Shown piece after piece: positions 1-8,779 of a stretch of 64,000 bases of DNA (positions are counted from its first letter, which is position 1; each line of letters begins with the position of its first letter). The stretch is from Gammaproteobacteria bacterium (lineage in GTDB: Bacteria; Pseudomonadota; Gammaproteobacteria; Pseudomonadales; Pseudomonadaceae). The position numbers were made by a program, and so were the translations under genes. The notes beneath the pieces were generated by a model, which saw nothing but the letters and a program-made list of their open reading frames with translations, made no database searches and was not told where the DNA came from. The DNA is taken from assembly GCA_018826895.1 (NCBI GenBank), contig JAHJYA010000067.1, positions 1 to 64,000 on the forward strand, given 5' to 3'.

Positions 1-40
1 CGTGAAAGGGCGGTGTCCTAGGCCACTAGACGAAGGGGAC
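1..40 (-). tRNA. tRNA-Glu (UUC), partial at window edge
   Basis: These 40 bases are identical to the 5' half of the complete tRNA-Glu at 187-262: acceptor 5' strand, D arm and anticodon arm with anticodon UUC. The 3' half lies beyond the window edge. It is the third gene of a leftward tRNA-Glu, tRNA-Gly, tRNA-Glu operon. Confidence 0.93.
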
Positions 41-84
41 CTTGGAACTTTGCAACCCGTGCCTGGGCACAAGCTTTGAAAATC

Positions 85-160
<76 letters not shown>

Positions 161-186
161 TTATACAACCCACATTCCGAAGAAAG

Positions 187-262
187 TGGCGTCCCCTAGG
201 GGACTCGAACCCCTGTTACCGCCGTGAAAGGGCGGTGTCCTAGGCCACTAGACGAAGGGGAC
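187..262 (-). tRNA. tRNA-Glu (UUC)
   Basis: A 76-nt cloverleaf on the minus strand with acceptor GTCCCCT/GGGGAC, anticodon loop CTTTCAC (anticodon UUC), T-loop GGTTCGAGTCC and an encoded CCA. It is the promoter-proximal gene of the tRNA operon; the promoter at 338-366 lies about 75 nt upstream. Confidence 0.96.
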
Positions 263-337
263 ATTGCCCGGAATCCGTTATTGCTTTCCGGCTTCCTCTA
301 CTTTGCCGTTTCAGGCATTGCGCTGGAAGTGGCGCGC

Positions 338-366
338 ATTCTATGGAGCCTTTGAAGGCTCGTCAA
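338..366 (-). promoter_or_regulatory. Sigma-70 promoter of the tRNA operon
   Basis: On the minus strand a -35 TTGACG (366-361) and a -10 TAGAAT (343-338) are separated by exactly 17 nt. The bases after the -10 are GCGCGCC. A GC-rich discriminator like this is typical of stable-RNA promoters under stringent control; that regulation is inferred from family knowledge. Confidence 0.7.
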
Positions 367-498
367 CCACTCTGCAAAATATTTTTAAAATCAACGACTT
401 CACAATGCTTTAGCACATCGAGCGAAGTCCTGTGCTATGAGCTAGGCCGCGAAGGCACTACACTCGGACGCAATACCAGTGCCCGAGAGGTCGTAACG

Positions 499-1269
499 AT
501 GTCCCCGCTCGTGATAACCCTGCTGATTGTCGGCGGCATCGTCATCCTGATTGCGATTGCCTACATCAACAACTTGGTTGAAAACAGCAAACTGGAAAAG
601 GCACGTCTAAAGGCCGATCTGGCTGATCGCGTACGCCGTCTGGCCGAAGCCTCGGAAGGGTTGCCCGGCCAGTTTATGACGCCAGCATTGAAGCTCATGC
701 TGAGCAACCTGCAGGTTCACTTCATCGAACGCCTGCTATTGCTCGATAGAGGCAATGCTGCGCTCAAGCGCCAGCTTGATGACCTGCGCCAGCAGATTGC
801 TTTGGGCGACTCCATCCCGGTGCGCAATCCGCCGCAGAAGATCATTGCCGAAGCGCGCGCCAAGGATGTGCGTTTTCAACTGGAAAACCTGCACAACCTC
901 ATTACCCGCTGCGCCAAGGATGGTGTGCTGGGCACCAATGAAGCCAAACTGTGGGTCCTGGAGATCCGCCACATGCTGGTGATGCTGCATATCGAATTGT
1001 TTACCAATATCGGCACGCAGGCACTGCAGAGCAATCAGCCTGGCCCCGCCCGCCTGGCCTTCGAGCGCGGCGTGCAGTACCTGCGCAAACAACCGGACCC
1101 GACCCGCTACCAGGCGCCCCTGCAAAAACTGGAAGCCCAGCTGGCGCGTGCCAACGCCATGGTGGTGGACATGGGCAAGCCGGCTGCCGACGACAACAGT
1201 GAATTGATCGATGGCCTCAAGGCTCTCGACAGCGACGACGACTGGAAGAAAAAATCTCTCTACGACTAG
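499..1269 (+). CDS. Conserved hypothetical inner-membrane-anchored protein
   Basis: A 256-residue protein. Residues 3-23 form one hydrophobic segment (VITLLIVGGIVILIAIAYI) and the rest is soluble, charged and mainly helical, so it is probably an N-terminally anchored protein facing the cytoplasm. The start was moved from the longest open frame to the ATG preceded by GAGAGG. The acidic C-terminus has a run of Asp around residues 245-248. I recognise no catalytic motif. It sits where PAO1 carries a conserved hypothetical gene next to a glutathione S-transferase gene (from memory). Function unknown. Confidence 0.8.
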   Translation: MSPLVITLLIVGGIVILIAIAYINNLVENSKLEKARLKADLADRVRRLAEASEGLPGQFMTPALKLMLSNLQVHFIERLLLLDRGNAALKRQLDDLRQQIALGDSIPVRNPPQKIIAEARAKDVRFQLENLHNLITRCAKDGVLGTNEAKLWVLEIRHMLVMLHIELFTNIGTQALQSNQPGPARLAFERGVQYLRKQPDPTRYQAPLQKLEAQLARANAMVVDMGKPAADDNSELIDGLKALDSDDDWKKKSLYD

Positions 1270-1333
1270 GGTCTGCTCCCGTTTCGTTCTCGGCTGCTGC
1301 GAAACATCAACAACTCCTGAATCCGAGGTCGCA

Positions 1334-1999
1334 ATGAGCTTGATCGTCTATGGCGCTGCACTTTCCCCCTTTGTACGCAAAGTCAGGCTATGTCTGGCGC
1401 AAAAACGTCTGCCCTACAGCCTGGAAGTCATCCTGCCCACCAATCAGCCAGACTGGTATCGCGACATTAGCCCTCTAGGCCGTATACCCGCGTTCAAGGA
1501 TGGCGACATCAGCCTCGCCGACTCCAGCGTCATCTGCCAGTACCTCGACGAACAGTATCCCGAAACACCTCGCCTGCTCGGCCAGACAGCCACCCAGCGC
1601 GCCCAGGTCCGCTGGCTGGAAAAATACGCGGACTACGAACTGGCGCCTCTGTGTACCTTCGCCGTATTTCGCAACCGCGCACTATTGCCCAGCATGGGCC
1701 AGCCCTGCAACGAGTCGGCCGTGCAGGCTGCACTGCACGACAAGCTGCCGCGGCACTTCGATTATCTGGAACGGACTCTGGGCACCGCGCCCTACTTCGT
1801 CGATGACCAGCTATCACTGGCCGACCTGGCAATCGCCTGCCAACTGATCAACATGGAACACGGCGGCGAAACCCTCGATGCCGCACGCTGGCCCAACCTG
1901 GCTGCGCACTATGCGCGTATGCGCACGCTGCCGATTGTCGAAGAGGTAGTGACGGGCGAACAAAAAATGCTCGCCCGGATGAAGCCCAAGGCGCAGTAA
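1334..1999 (+). CDS. Glutathione S-transferase family protein
   Basis: A 221-residue cytosolic GST. The N-terminal thioredoxin fold begins MSLIVYGAALSPFVRKV, with the G-site strand IPAFKDGDISLADSSVICQY containing the cis-Pro and the Asp-Ser glutathione-binding pair. The C-terminal helical domain includes YFVDDQLSLADLAIACQL, the usual N-capping box. Enzymes of this family conjugate glutathione to electrophiles or act as glutathione-dependent reductases; the substrate cannot be told from sequence. The ATG was chosen because homology begins there and GAGGTC lies just upstream. It is 64 nt downstream of the membrane protein gene and may be cotranscribed with it. Confidence 0.9.
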   Translation: MSLIVYGAALSPFVRKVRLCLAQKRLPYSLEVILPTNQPDWYRDISPLGRIPAFKDGDISLADSSVICQYLDEQYPETPRLLGQTATQRAQVRWLEKYADYELAPLCTFAVFRNRALLPSMGQPCNESAVQAALHDKLPRHFDYLERTLGTAPYFVDDQLSLADLAIACQLINMEHGGETLDAARWPNLAAHYARMRTLPIVEEVVTGEQKMLARMKPKAQ

Positions 2000-2013
2000 A
2001 GAGCGCCTTAAGC

Positions 2014-2064
2014 CTGTTGCCGTTTTGATCGCAAATCGTATTGCAGCGAAAGAAACGGCAACAG
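2014..2064. repeat. Long inverted repeat between convergent genes
   Basis: Arms CTGTTGCCGTTT (2014-2025) and AAACGGCAACAG (2053-2064) are perfectly complementary over 12 bp. The loop itself contains a TCGCAA...TTGC-AGCGA stem, so a long hairpin can form in either transcript. It sits between the GST gene (+) and msrC (-). There is no strong U-tract, so its role as a shared terminator is only inferred. Confidence 0.5.
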
Positions 2065-2067
2065 CCC

Positions 2068-2550
2068 CTAGCAGTCACTGGCTGCCAGAAAAATTCGGCA
2101 CAATTGCTCGACACCGGCCTGATCAGACTCACTGAAGCGCCCCACGCTCGGGCTGTCCAGGTCCAGCACACCAATCAGCCGCCCGTCCTTGACCAGCGGG
2201 ACTACCAACTCGCTATTCGAGGCGCTGTCACAGGCGATATGCCCGGCGAACGCATGCACATCCTCGACCCGCTGGGTCTGCCGGCTGGTCGCAGCAGCGC
2301 CACAGACGCCCCGCCCAAAGGGAATCCGCACACAGGCGACCTTGCCCTGAAACGGCCCCAGCACCAGCTCTTCGCCACGTGCCAGGTAGAAACCGGCCCA
2401 GTTCAGGTCATCCAGCTCGTGAAACACAAAGGCGGCAAACTGCGCCGCATTGGCAATAAAGTCCCGCTCACCGGCCAACAAGGCTTCTAGCTGCGCCGCG
2501 CGCAGGGCATGGCCGTCCAGCCCCTGCCCAGTTGTCTGTAAATCAATCAT
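2068..2550 (-). CDS. msrC: Free methionine-(R)-sulfoxide reductase (GAF domain)
   Basis: A 160-residue single GAF-domain protein. It reduces free L-methionine-(R)-sulfoxide in the cytoplasm, using thioredoxin for turnover. The family's three redox cysteines are present as Cys73 and Cys83 (VACVRIPFGRGVCG) and Cys107 (HIACDSASNSELVVP); spacing matches E. coli fRMsr (Cys84/94/118). The GAF core WAGFYL and the end motif GVLDLDSP are intact. Its start overlaps the stop of the upstream DUF815 ATPase gene (ATGA), so the two are translationally coupled. Together with msrB and gpx nearby it makes this an oxidative-repair neighbourhood. Confidence 0.9.
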   Translation of the reverse strand: MIDLQTTGQGLDGHALRAAQLEALLAGERDFIANAAQFAAFVFHELDDLNWAGFYLARGEELVLGPFQGKVACVRIPFGRGVCGAAATSRQTQRVEDVHAFAGHIACDSASNSELVVPLVKDGRLIGVLDLDSPSVGRFSESDQAGVEQLCRIFLAASDC

Positions 2551-3437
2551 GTCTGTTGCTCCAGCAAGGCCAGGCCCACCCACTGGCGGGCAAATTGATA
2601 AGCACAGCGGCCATTGCGATTACCGCGCCCTAAAGCCCAGCGAATGGCCGCTTTCTCCAGCGCCTCGTCCCATTGCCAGGTCAGACTTGCCGCCTTCGCG
2701 TGCACCTCAAGCCAGTGCCGCACCACTGCCAGAAAATGTTCTTGGGTGAAGGGGTAGAACGACAGCCAAAGCCCAAAACGATCAGACAACGCGATCTTGT
2801 CCTCGACCGCCTCGCTGGGGTGCAACTCGCCATCGACGCGCTGCCAGTTGGCATTGTCACTCTCTCGCTCGGGCACCAGATGGCGACGGTTGGACGTGGC
2901 ATACAGCAGCAGGTTGTCCGGCGCCCGCTCCAGCGAGCCGTCGAGTACGCTCTTGAGCACCCGGTAATCACCCTCGCCCGCCTCGAACGAGAGGTCATCA
3001 CAGAACAGCACGAAGCGCTGGGGCAGATGCTGAAGCTGCTCCACCAGCCGGGGCAGATCGGCCAGGTGATCGCGCTCGATCTCGATCAGACGCAGGCCGT
3101 TAGCCGCTTGCTCGGTCAGCAGAGCGCGCACCAGCGAGGATTTTCCCGTACCACGGGCGCCCCACAGCAAGGCGTGGTTGGCCGGCAGGCCCTGGACAAA
3201 CTGACGAGTATTGCGCGCCAGTTGCTCGCGCTGGGTATCGACGCCAATCAGATCGCTCAGACTCAAGTCCAGGCTTACGGCCAACGGTTGAAGATAACCG
3301 CTGCTACCTTCACGGTGCCAGCGCGCTGCCAGACACTGCGTCCAGTCGATGGGCGTCCTGACCACAGGTAATAGGGGTTCTAGCCGGCTCATCAGCTGAT
3401 CGGCGCGAGCCAGAAACGCATCTAACGGGGACTGCAT
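2547..3437 (-). CDS. DUF815-family AAA+ ATPase
   Basis: A 296-residue protein of the DUF815 ATPase family. A Walker A motif GARGTGKSS lies near residue 93, a Walker B-like VLFCDDLSFE near 142, and a sensor region with LLLYATSNRRHL near 178. An N-terminal helical region of about 80 residues precedes the ATPase. These proteins are widespread in Proteobacteria, but the cellular role is not established to my knowledge. AAGGAG lies 6 nt before the ATG. The last 4 nt overlap the start of msrC. Function beyond ATP-dependent remodelling is not assignable. Confidence 0.85.
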   Translation of the reverse strand: MQSPLDAFLARADQLMSRLEPLLPVVRTPIDWTQCLAARWHREGSSGYLQPLAVSLDLSLSDLIGVDTQREQLARNTRQFVQGLPANHALLWGARGTGKSSLVRALLTEQAANGLRLIEIERDHLADLPRLVEQLQHLPQRFVLFCDDLSFEAGEGDYRVLKSVLDGSLERAPDNLLLYATSNRRHLVPERESDNANWQRVDGELHPSEAVEDKIALSDRFGLWLSFYPFTQEHFLAVVRHWLEVHAKAASLTWQWDEALEKAAIRWALGRGNRNGRCAYQFARQWVGLALLEQQT

Positions 3438-3539
3438 GGCAGGCTCCTTGCTGAAAGAAAATGCCGCCGCCGCGTGCTGCCGAGTGACGAGGCAGATGGG
3501 CTATGCTTGGCAACGGACGGATACGAGACAACCTCAACC

Positions 3540-5858
3540 ATGGATCTATCGCTCACGCAGCGCCTTTCATTCAAACAGGCCGGGTTGACCGTGCTGGTGG
3601 CGTTTATCCTGGGGACCGCGCTCAGCCTGATTCAGGTGGGCATTGATTATGCCAGCGAAGACGCCTCCATCAACCGCGAGATTCATGCCCTTCTTGAAAT
3701 CAGTAACAATCCTGCCGCCCGCATTGCCTATAACATCGACGCCGAACTGGCCCAGGAACTGGTCATGGGCCTGCTGCGCTCGCCGGCCGTGATCAGTGCC
3801 GCCCTCGTCGATACGGCCGACCGGCCCCTGGCCAGTGTCAGCCGCCCGGCCCTGGAAAGCCGCTACCGGGTGTTCAGCGATTCACTGTTCGGCTCGCGCC
3901 GGCACTTTGCGACACCTCTCGCCATCAGCCATGCCCCTGGTGAAGCCTTGGGTTTTCTCAAACTGGAAGTAGACACCTACGCATTCGGCAGCCACTTCCT
4001 CAACCGCGCCCTGCTCACCCTGGCCACCGGCTTCGCCCGCAGCCTGCTGTTGTCGCTGATTCTGCTGGTGCTGTTCTATTTCATGCTGACCAAACCGCTG
4101 GTCCAGGTCATTCGCGCGCTCAGCGAGCGCGACTTGAGCAGCCCCGACCGCACACGCCTGCCCTGCCCGCCCGGCCATGAGCACGACGAAATCGGCATCC
4201 TGGTACAGGTTACCAATCAGCACCTGGACAGCATCAGTACGGAAATCGAGCAGCGCCGTGGCGCCGAAGACCGCCTGACCCAATACCTGAGCGAGCTGGA
4301 AAACATCGTGTCAGCGCGCACCAACGAACTCAGCGCCACCAACCAGCGCTTGATCGAATCGAACCACGAGCTGGAATCCGCACGCCGCCAGGCCCTGGAC
4401 ATGGCCCAGGCGCGCTCGGCCTTTCTGGCCAACATGAGCCACGAGATCCGTACCCCGCTCAATGGCCTGCTCGGCATGCTCGCGCTGTCCCTGGATGGCC
4501 CACTGAACAGCGAGCAGCGCCAGCAACTGTCGATCGCCCATGACTCGGGCACGGTACTGGTCGAACTGCTCAACGATATTCTCGACCTGTCCAAGTTCGA
4601 AGCCGGCCAACTGGAGCTCGAACAGATTCCCTTCAACCTGGGCAACCTGGTCGAAGACACCGCCAGCCTGCTCTCGCAGAACGCCTCTCCTGGCGTCGAG
4701 TTGACCTGCCTGATCGACCCGCAATTGCCTGTCCAGTTAGTCGGTGACCCGACGCGGGTGCGCCAGATTGTCAGCAACCTGTTATCCAATGCCTTGAAAT
4801 TCACCCGTTTCGGCCGGGTCGACGTCCAGGTCGAACGCACTGCCGAAGGCGTAGCTATCCATGTGCGCGACACGGGTATCGGCATTGCCGAGGCGGCAAT
4901 CAATCGTATTTTCCAACCCTTCGCCCAAGGCGGTGCGGGCATCGCCCGGCAATTCGGCGGCACAGGGCTAGGCCTGGCCCTGACTCGTCGGTTATGCGAG
5001 GCAATGCACGGGAAGCTGGAAGTCAGCAGCCAGGAGGGTTTCGGCAGTTGCTTTACAGCCAGTCTGCCGCTGCACAGCCAGGATGGCCCAGCAAGCGTGC
5101 CGCACCTCAAGGGTCGCGTGGTCGCACTGACGTCCAGCCGCTCCGGCCTGGCCGCGGTACTCGAGCAGACACTGCCAGCCTGGGGTCTGGCGTATCAACG
5201 ACTGGATACCGACGCCAGCCTGGCCGGCTTAAGCGTCGACCTATTGATCAGCGACTGCCCGGAATGTCTCCCGACCTTGCGCAGCAGCAACCCGGTACCC
5301 ATTCTGTTGGTCACCCGCTACGGCAGCTTTCTGCCGGCTGCAGAAGCGCGTGCGTTGGCGCCGCTTGAGCAATTGCCTCACCCACTGTCGCGCCACTCCC
5401 TGCTGCAAGTGCTGCAACGCCGGCTGGCGCAACAACCGCTTGCGGCGGCCAGCAGCAGCCCCGCGGCAACCCAGAACAGCACGCGCCGCCGTGTGCTGCT
5501 GGTCGAGGACAATGCGGTCAATCAACTGGTTGCCAAGGGCATGCTGAGCAAACTCGGGCACGACGTCCTGCTGGCTAACCAGGGCGCCGAAGCCCTCGAT
5601 ATGCTCACCCGCGAGACCGTGGACCTGGTGCTGATGGACTGCAATATGCCCGTTATGGACGGCTACGAGGCCAGTCGGCGCATCCGCCAGGACGTCCGCT
5701 ACGCGGATTTACCGATCATCGCGTTGACGGCCAATGCCCTGCCGGACGAACGCGAACGCTGTCGCGCCGCGGGCATGAACGATTACCTGGCCAAACCCTT
5801 TCGCCGCGACGAGTTGGCCAGCCTGCTGAATCAATGGCTGCCTGCCACTGATGACTGA
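3540..5858 (+). CDS. sagS: Hybrid sensor histidine kinase SagS-like
   Basis: A 772-residue membrane hybrid kinase. A TM helix near residues 15-35 and another near 165-190 bracket a periplasmic sensor domain. A HAMP-like linker and coiled coil (about 230-290) lead to the HisKA dimerisation domain with phospho-acceptor His301 (NMSHEIRTPLNG), then the HATPase with N box, G1 DTGIGI and G2 GGTGLGL. A C-terminal receiver follows with phospho-acceptor Asp700 (LMDCNMPVMDGYEA) and Lys in YLAKPF. In P. aeruginosa SagS controls the motile-sessile switch and biofilm tolerance through HptB and BfiSR. The name rests on architecture plus the conserved neighbour order ospR-gpx-msrB. Confidence 0.82.
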   Translation: MDLSLTQRLSFKQAGLTVLVAFILGTALSLIQVGIDYASEDASINREIHALLEISNNPAARIAYNIDAELAQELVMGLLRSPAVISAALVDTADRPLASVSRPALESRYRVFSDSLFGSRRHFATPLAISHAPGEALGFLKLEVDTYAFGSHFLNRALLTLATGFARSLLLSLILLVLFYFMLTKPLVQVIRALSERDLSSPDRTRLPCPPGHEHDEIGILVQVTNQHLDSISTEIEQRRGAEDRLTQYLSELENIVSARTNELSATNQRLIESNHELESARRQALDMAQARSAFLANMSHEIRTPLNGLLGMLALSLDGPLNSEQRQQLSIAHDSGTVLVELLNDILDLSKFEAGQLELEQIPFNLGNLVEDTASLLSQNASPGVELTCLIDPQLPVQLVGDPTRVRQIVSNLLSNALKFTRFGRVDVQVERTAEGVAIHVRDTGIGIAEAAINRIFQPFAQGGAGIARQFGGTGLGLALTRRLCEAMHGKLEVSSQEGFGSCFTASLPLHSQDGPASVPHLKGRVVALTSSRSGLAAVLEQTLPAWGLAYQRLDTDASLAGLSVDLLISDCPECLPTLRSSNPVPILLVTRYGSFLPAAEARALAPLEQLPHPLSRHSLLQVLQRRLAQQPLAAASSSPAATQNSTRRRVLLVEDNAVNQLVAKGMLSKLGHDVLLANQGAEALDMLTRETVDLVLMDCNMPVMDGYEASRRIRQDVRYADLPIIALTANALPDERERCRAAGMNDYLAKPFRRDELASLLNQWLPATDD

Positions 5859-5869
5859 ACACAGAGGTT

Positions 5870-6331
5870 CTAATTATTGACCGGGTTCAGGCGATCCAGC
5901 AGCTCGCCCAGTTGCAAGCGTAAGCGGTTCAACTCCTGCGTATCGACACCATGCTGACACAGCAGAGCGTGCTTGAGCGGTGCGACCCGAGCCTGCAAGG
6001 CCTGGCCCGCCTCACTCAGGCCCAGGTGCACCTCGCGCTCATCCACAGCACCGCGCTGACGCCGCAATAGGCCAAGTTGCTGCAGGCGCTTGAGCAAGGG
6101 GGTCAGCGTGCCTGAATCGAGCTGCAGCCGCGCGCCCAGGGCCTTGACCGTAGGTTGCGCCGGCGGGCTGCCCTGCCACTCCCAGAGCACCAGCATCACC
6201 AAGTACTGCGGGTAGGTCAGGCCAAGCGCTTCGAGCATCGGCTTATAACCGCGAATAACGGCCCGCGAGGCGGCATACAGCTTGAAACACAGCTGGTTGT
6301 CCAACTGCAGGGATGCATCGAAATCACTCAT
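5870..6331 (-). CDS. ospR: MarR/OhrR-family thiol-based redox regulator OspR
   Basis: A 153-residue winged-helix regulator of the OhrR/OspR branch. The reactive N-terminal cysteine is Cys15 in QLCFKLYAASRA, followed by the family signature YPQYLVMLVLWE and the wing VDEREVHLGLSEAG. Oxidation of that cysteine by peroxides releases the protein from its operator and derepresses the peroxidase gene. The ATG at 6331 was preferred over the longer frame because homology starts there and it forms an ATGA overlap with gpx, so gpx-ospR is one operon under the operator at 6844-6872. It is convergent with sagS, 11 nt apart. Confidence 0.88.
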   Translation of the reverse strand: MSDFDASLQLDNQLCFKLYAASRAVIRGYKPMLEALGLTYPQYLVMLVLWEWQGSPPAQPTVKALGARLQLDSGTLTPLLKRLQQLGLLRRQRGAVDEREVHLGLSEAGQALQARVAPLKHALLCQHGVDTQELNRLRLQLGELLDRLNPVNN

Positions 6332-6813
6332 TTGAGCAGGGCTTCGATCTCGGCAGTCAGGTCTTCCGGCTTGGTGGTCGGGGCGAAACGCTTGACCTGG
6401 CTGCCGTCGGCACTGATCAGGAACTTGGTGAAATTCCATTTGATGCCCTGACTCCCCAACAGACCCGGGGCGCGCTTCTTGACCTGTACGAACAGCGGAT
6501 GAGCCGCCGCGCCGTTGACATCAACCTTCTTGAACAGTGGAAAGGTGACGCCGAAATTCAACTCGCAGAACTCGGAAATAGCCCCTTCATTGCCCGGCTC
6601 CTGCTTGCCGAACTGATTACAAGGGAAACCCAGTACAACCAGACCACGATCCTTGTATTGCTGCCAGAGACTCTCAAGCCCCTTGTACTGCGGGGTGAAC
6701 CCACACTTGCTGGCGGTATTGACCACCAGCACGGCCTTGCCGGCGAAATCGGCGAGCGTGGTCTGCTCGCCTTTGATGGTGGTCAGCGGGATATCAAATA
6801 ATTTATCGGTCAT
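6328..6813 (-). CDS. gpx: Glutathione/thioredoxin peroxidase (GPx family)
   Basis: A 161-residue Cys-type glutathione peroxidase homolog that reduces hydrogen or organic peroxides, probably with thioredoxin. The peroxidatic Cys37 lies in NTASKCGFTPQY, the second signature GFPCNQFGKQEP contains Cys65, and the catalytic Trp126-Asn127 are in IKWNFTKFL. There is no signal peptide, so it is cytoplasmic. It is the first gene of the gpx-ospR operon, whose promoter region carries the OspR-type palindrome. The antisense frame is long only because of high GC. Confidence 0.93.
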   Translation of the reverse strand: MTDKLFDIPLTTIKGEQTTLADFAGKAVLVVNTASKCGFTPQYKGLESLWQQYKDRGLVVLGFPCNQFGKQEPGNEGAISEFCELNFGVTFPLFKKVDVNGAAAHPLFVQVKKRAPGLLGSQGIKWNFTKFLISADGSQVKRFAPTTKPEDLTAEIEALLK

Positions 6814-6843
6814 GGCGAAACCCTACAGAAATGAGGCAACCAA

Positions 6844-6872
6844 AATAGTGCACAATTGAATTGCACACTATT
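6844..6872. promoter_or_regulatory. Palindromic OspR/OhrR-type operator upstream of gpx
   Basis: A 29-bp interrupted palindrome centred on 6858: AATAGTG, CA, CAATT, G, AATTG, CA, CACTATT. Both half-sites match perfectly except for the CA dinucleotides. It lies 31 nt upstream of the gpx start, where a MarR/OhrR dimer would block transcription of gpx-ospR. OhrR-type operators are known AT-rich palindromes of this kind; binding by the adjacent OspR is inferred. Confidence 0.75.
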
Positions 6873-6932
6873 TATATTTGGAAAAATAAGGCCCGCTGAT
6901 GGCGAGCCATAGACCGAACCTGCCACACACAG

Positions 6933-7328
6933 CTAGCTGCGCGGCACCAGCTTTAGCGACACCGAGTTGATGCAGTAACGCAGGCCCGTCGGCGCCGGAC
7001 CGTCAGGGAACACGTGCCCCAGGTGCGCGTCGCAGCGCCCGCATTTGACCTCGATGCGGTGCATGCCGTGGCTGAAGTCGTCGACGCTGGTGATGACATC
7101 CTTGCCCAGCGGCTGAAAGTAGCTGGGCCAACCGCTGCCAGAATCGAACTTGGCATCCGAATCGAACAAGGCCTCGCCGCAACAGGCGCAGTGGTAAATG
7201 CCTGGGGTTTTGCTGTCATGGTATTCGCCGGTGAAAGCGCGTTCGGTGCCACCCAGGCGACACACATGAAACTGAGTGTCCGACAGCTCTTCGCGCCAGG
7301 CATCCAGAGGTTTCTCGAGCTTATCCAC
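6933..7328 (-). CDS. msrB: Peptide methionine-(R)-sulfoxide reductase B
   Basis: A 131-residue MsrB that reduces the R epimer of methionine sulfoxide in proteins. Zinc is held by Cys47/Cys50 (CACC) and Cys96/Cys99 (CGRC). The catalytic Cys119 lies in [10 protein letters not shown], and the active-site signature GSGWPSY is at 64-70. No export signal is seen, so it is cytosolic. It is divergent from alaA and lies downstream of nothing on its strand. It complements msrC at 2.07 kb, so both free and protein-bound R-sulfoxide can be repaired. Confidence 0.95.
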   Translation of the reverse strand: MDKLEKPLDAWREELSDTQFHVCRLGGTERAFTGEYHDSKTPGIYHCACCGEALFDSDAKFDSGSGWPSYFQPLGKDVITSVDDFSHGMHRIEVKCGRCDAHLGHVFPDGPAPTGLRYCINSVSLKLVPRS

Positions 7329-7555
7329 GACACATACTCCTCAATTGAAGAATCGCCGAAGCGATTGTTGACGCCGCACACGCGCACACCTTGTTGGGCA
7401 CACCGCAAAAAAGCCCGGCCGGCATCTTTGCCAAGGTCAGGCTGCGACGTATCATTCGACGCCAGTCTGTCACCGGCGTTACACCCTGCCAAGGCTCAAG
7501 CGATCGAGTCTTTTACAAGGTTGTTCAACAGCGCCTCACCTCTCGGGAACCCCAC

Positions 7556-8767
7556 ATGCAGTTCAGCAAATCGAACAAGCTCGCCAATGTCTGCTACGAC
7601 ATCCGTGGGCCGGTGCTCAAGCACGCCAAACGTCTCGAAGAGGAAGGTCAGCGCATCCTCAAGCTGAATATCGGCAACCCGGCGCCGTTTGGTTTCGAGG
7701 CCCCCGAAGAAATTCTCCAGGACGTTATTCGCAACCTGCCCACGGCCCAAGGCTACAGCGACTCCAAGGGTCTGTTCAGCGCCCGTAAAGCGGTGATGCA
7801 GTACTACCAGCAAAAGCAGGTTGAAGGTGTCGGCATTGAGGACATCTATCTGGGCAACGGCGTGTCCGAACTGATCGTGATGGCCATGCAGGCGCTGCTC
7901 AATAACGGCGATGAGGTGTTGATCCCGGCGCCCGACTACCCGCTGTGGACTGCGGCCGTGGCGCTGTCCGGCGGCAAGCCGGTGCACTACCTGTGTGACG
8001 AGCAGGCCGGCTGGTTCCCCGATATCGCCGATATGCGCGCCAAGATCACGCCGAATACCAAGGCCCTGGTGCTGATCAACCCGAATAACCCAACCGGCGC
8101 GGTGTACTCGCGCGAGGTGTTGCAGGACATCGTCGAGCTCGCCCGCCAGCACAACCTGGTGGTGTTCTCCGACGAAATCTACGACAAGATTCTCTATGAC
8201 GAGGCCCAGCACATCTGCACCGCCTCCCTGGCCCCGGACGTGCTCTGCCTGACCTTCAATGGCCTGTCCAAGAGCTACCGCGTGGCGGGTTTCCGTTCAG
8301 GCTGGGTGGCAATTTCTGGCCCCAAGCACCGAGCGCAGAGCTATATCGAAGGTATCGACATCCTCGCCAACATGCGCCTGTGCGCCAACGTACCGAGCCA
8401 GCATGCGATCCAGACCGCCCTGGGCGGCTACCAGAGCATCAATGACCTGGTGCTGCCGCAAGGCCGCCTGCTGGAGCAGCGCAACCGCACCTGGGAGCTG
8501 CTCAACGACATCCCGGGCGTCAGCTGCGTAAAACCGATGGGTGCACTCTATGCCTTCCCGAAGATCGACCCCAAGGTTTGCCCGATCCATAACGACGAGA
8601 AATTCGTCCTCGACCTGCTGCTCTCGGAAAAACTGCTGATCGTCCAGGGCACCGCCTTCAACTGGCCGTGGCCGGATCACTTCCGCGTGGTCACCCTGCC
8701 GCGCGTGGATGAGCTGGAGATGGCCATCGGGCGCATCGGCAACTTCCTGAAAACCTATCGGCAATAA
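7556..8767 (+). CDS. alaA: Glutamate-pyruvate aminotransferase AlaA
   Basis: A 403-residue class I/II PLP aminotransferase that makes alanine from pyruvate and glutamate. It resembles E. coli AlaA along its whole length, starting KLANVCYDIRGPVLK and including LKLNIGNPAPFGF and INPNNPTGAVYS. The PLP lysine is Lys239 in NGLSKSYRVAGFR, and the phosphate-binding Arg follows. The ATG at 7556 was chosen over a longer frame because family homology begins there. An SDR gene follows after 12 nt, so alaA probably heads a three-gene operon. Confidence 0.93.
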   Translation: MQFSKSNKLANVCYDIRGPVLKHAKRLEEEGQRILKLNIGNPAPFGFEAPEEILQDVIRNLPTAQGYSDSKGLFSARKAVMQYYQQKQVEGVGIEDIYLGNGVSELIVMAMQALLNNGDEVLIPAPDYPLWTAAVALSGGKPVHYLCDEQAGWFPDIADMRAKITPNTKALVLINPNNPTGAVYSREVLQDIVELARQHNLVVFSDEIYDKILYDEAQHICTASLAPDVLCLTFNGLSKSYRVAGFRSGWVAISGPKHRAQSYIEGIDILANMRLCANVPSQHAIQTALGGYQSINDLVLPQGRLLEQRNRTWELLNDIPGVSCVKPMGALYAFPKIDPKVCPIHNDEKFVLDLLLSEKLLIVQGTAFNWPWPDHFRVVTLPRVDELEMAIGRIGNFLKTYRQ

Positions 8768-8779
8768 ACGGAGCGCGCC

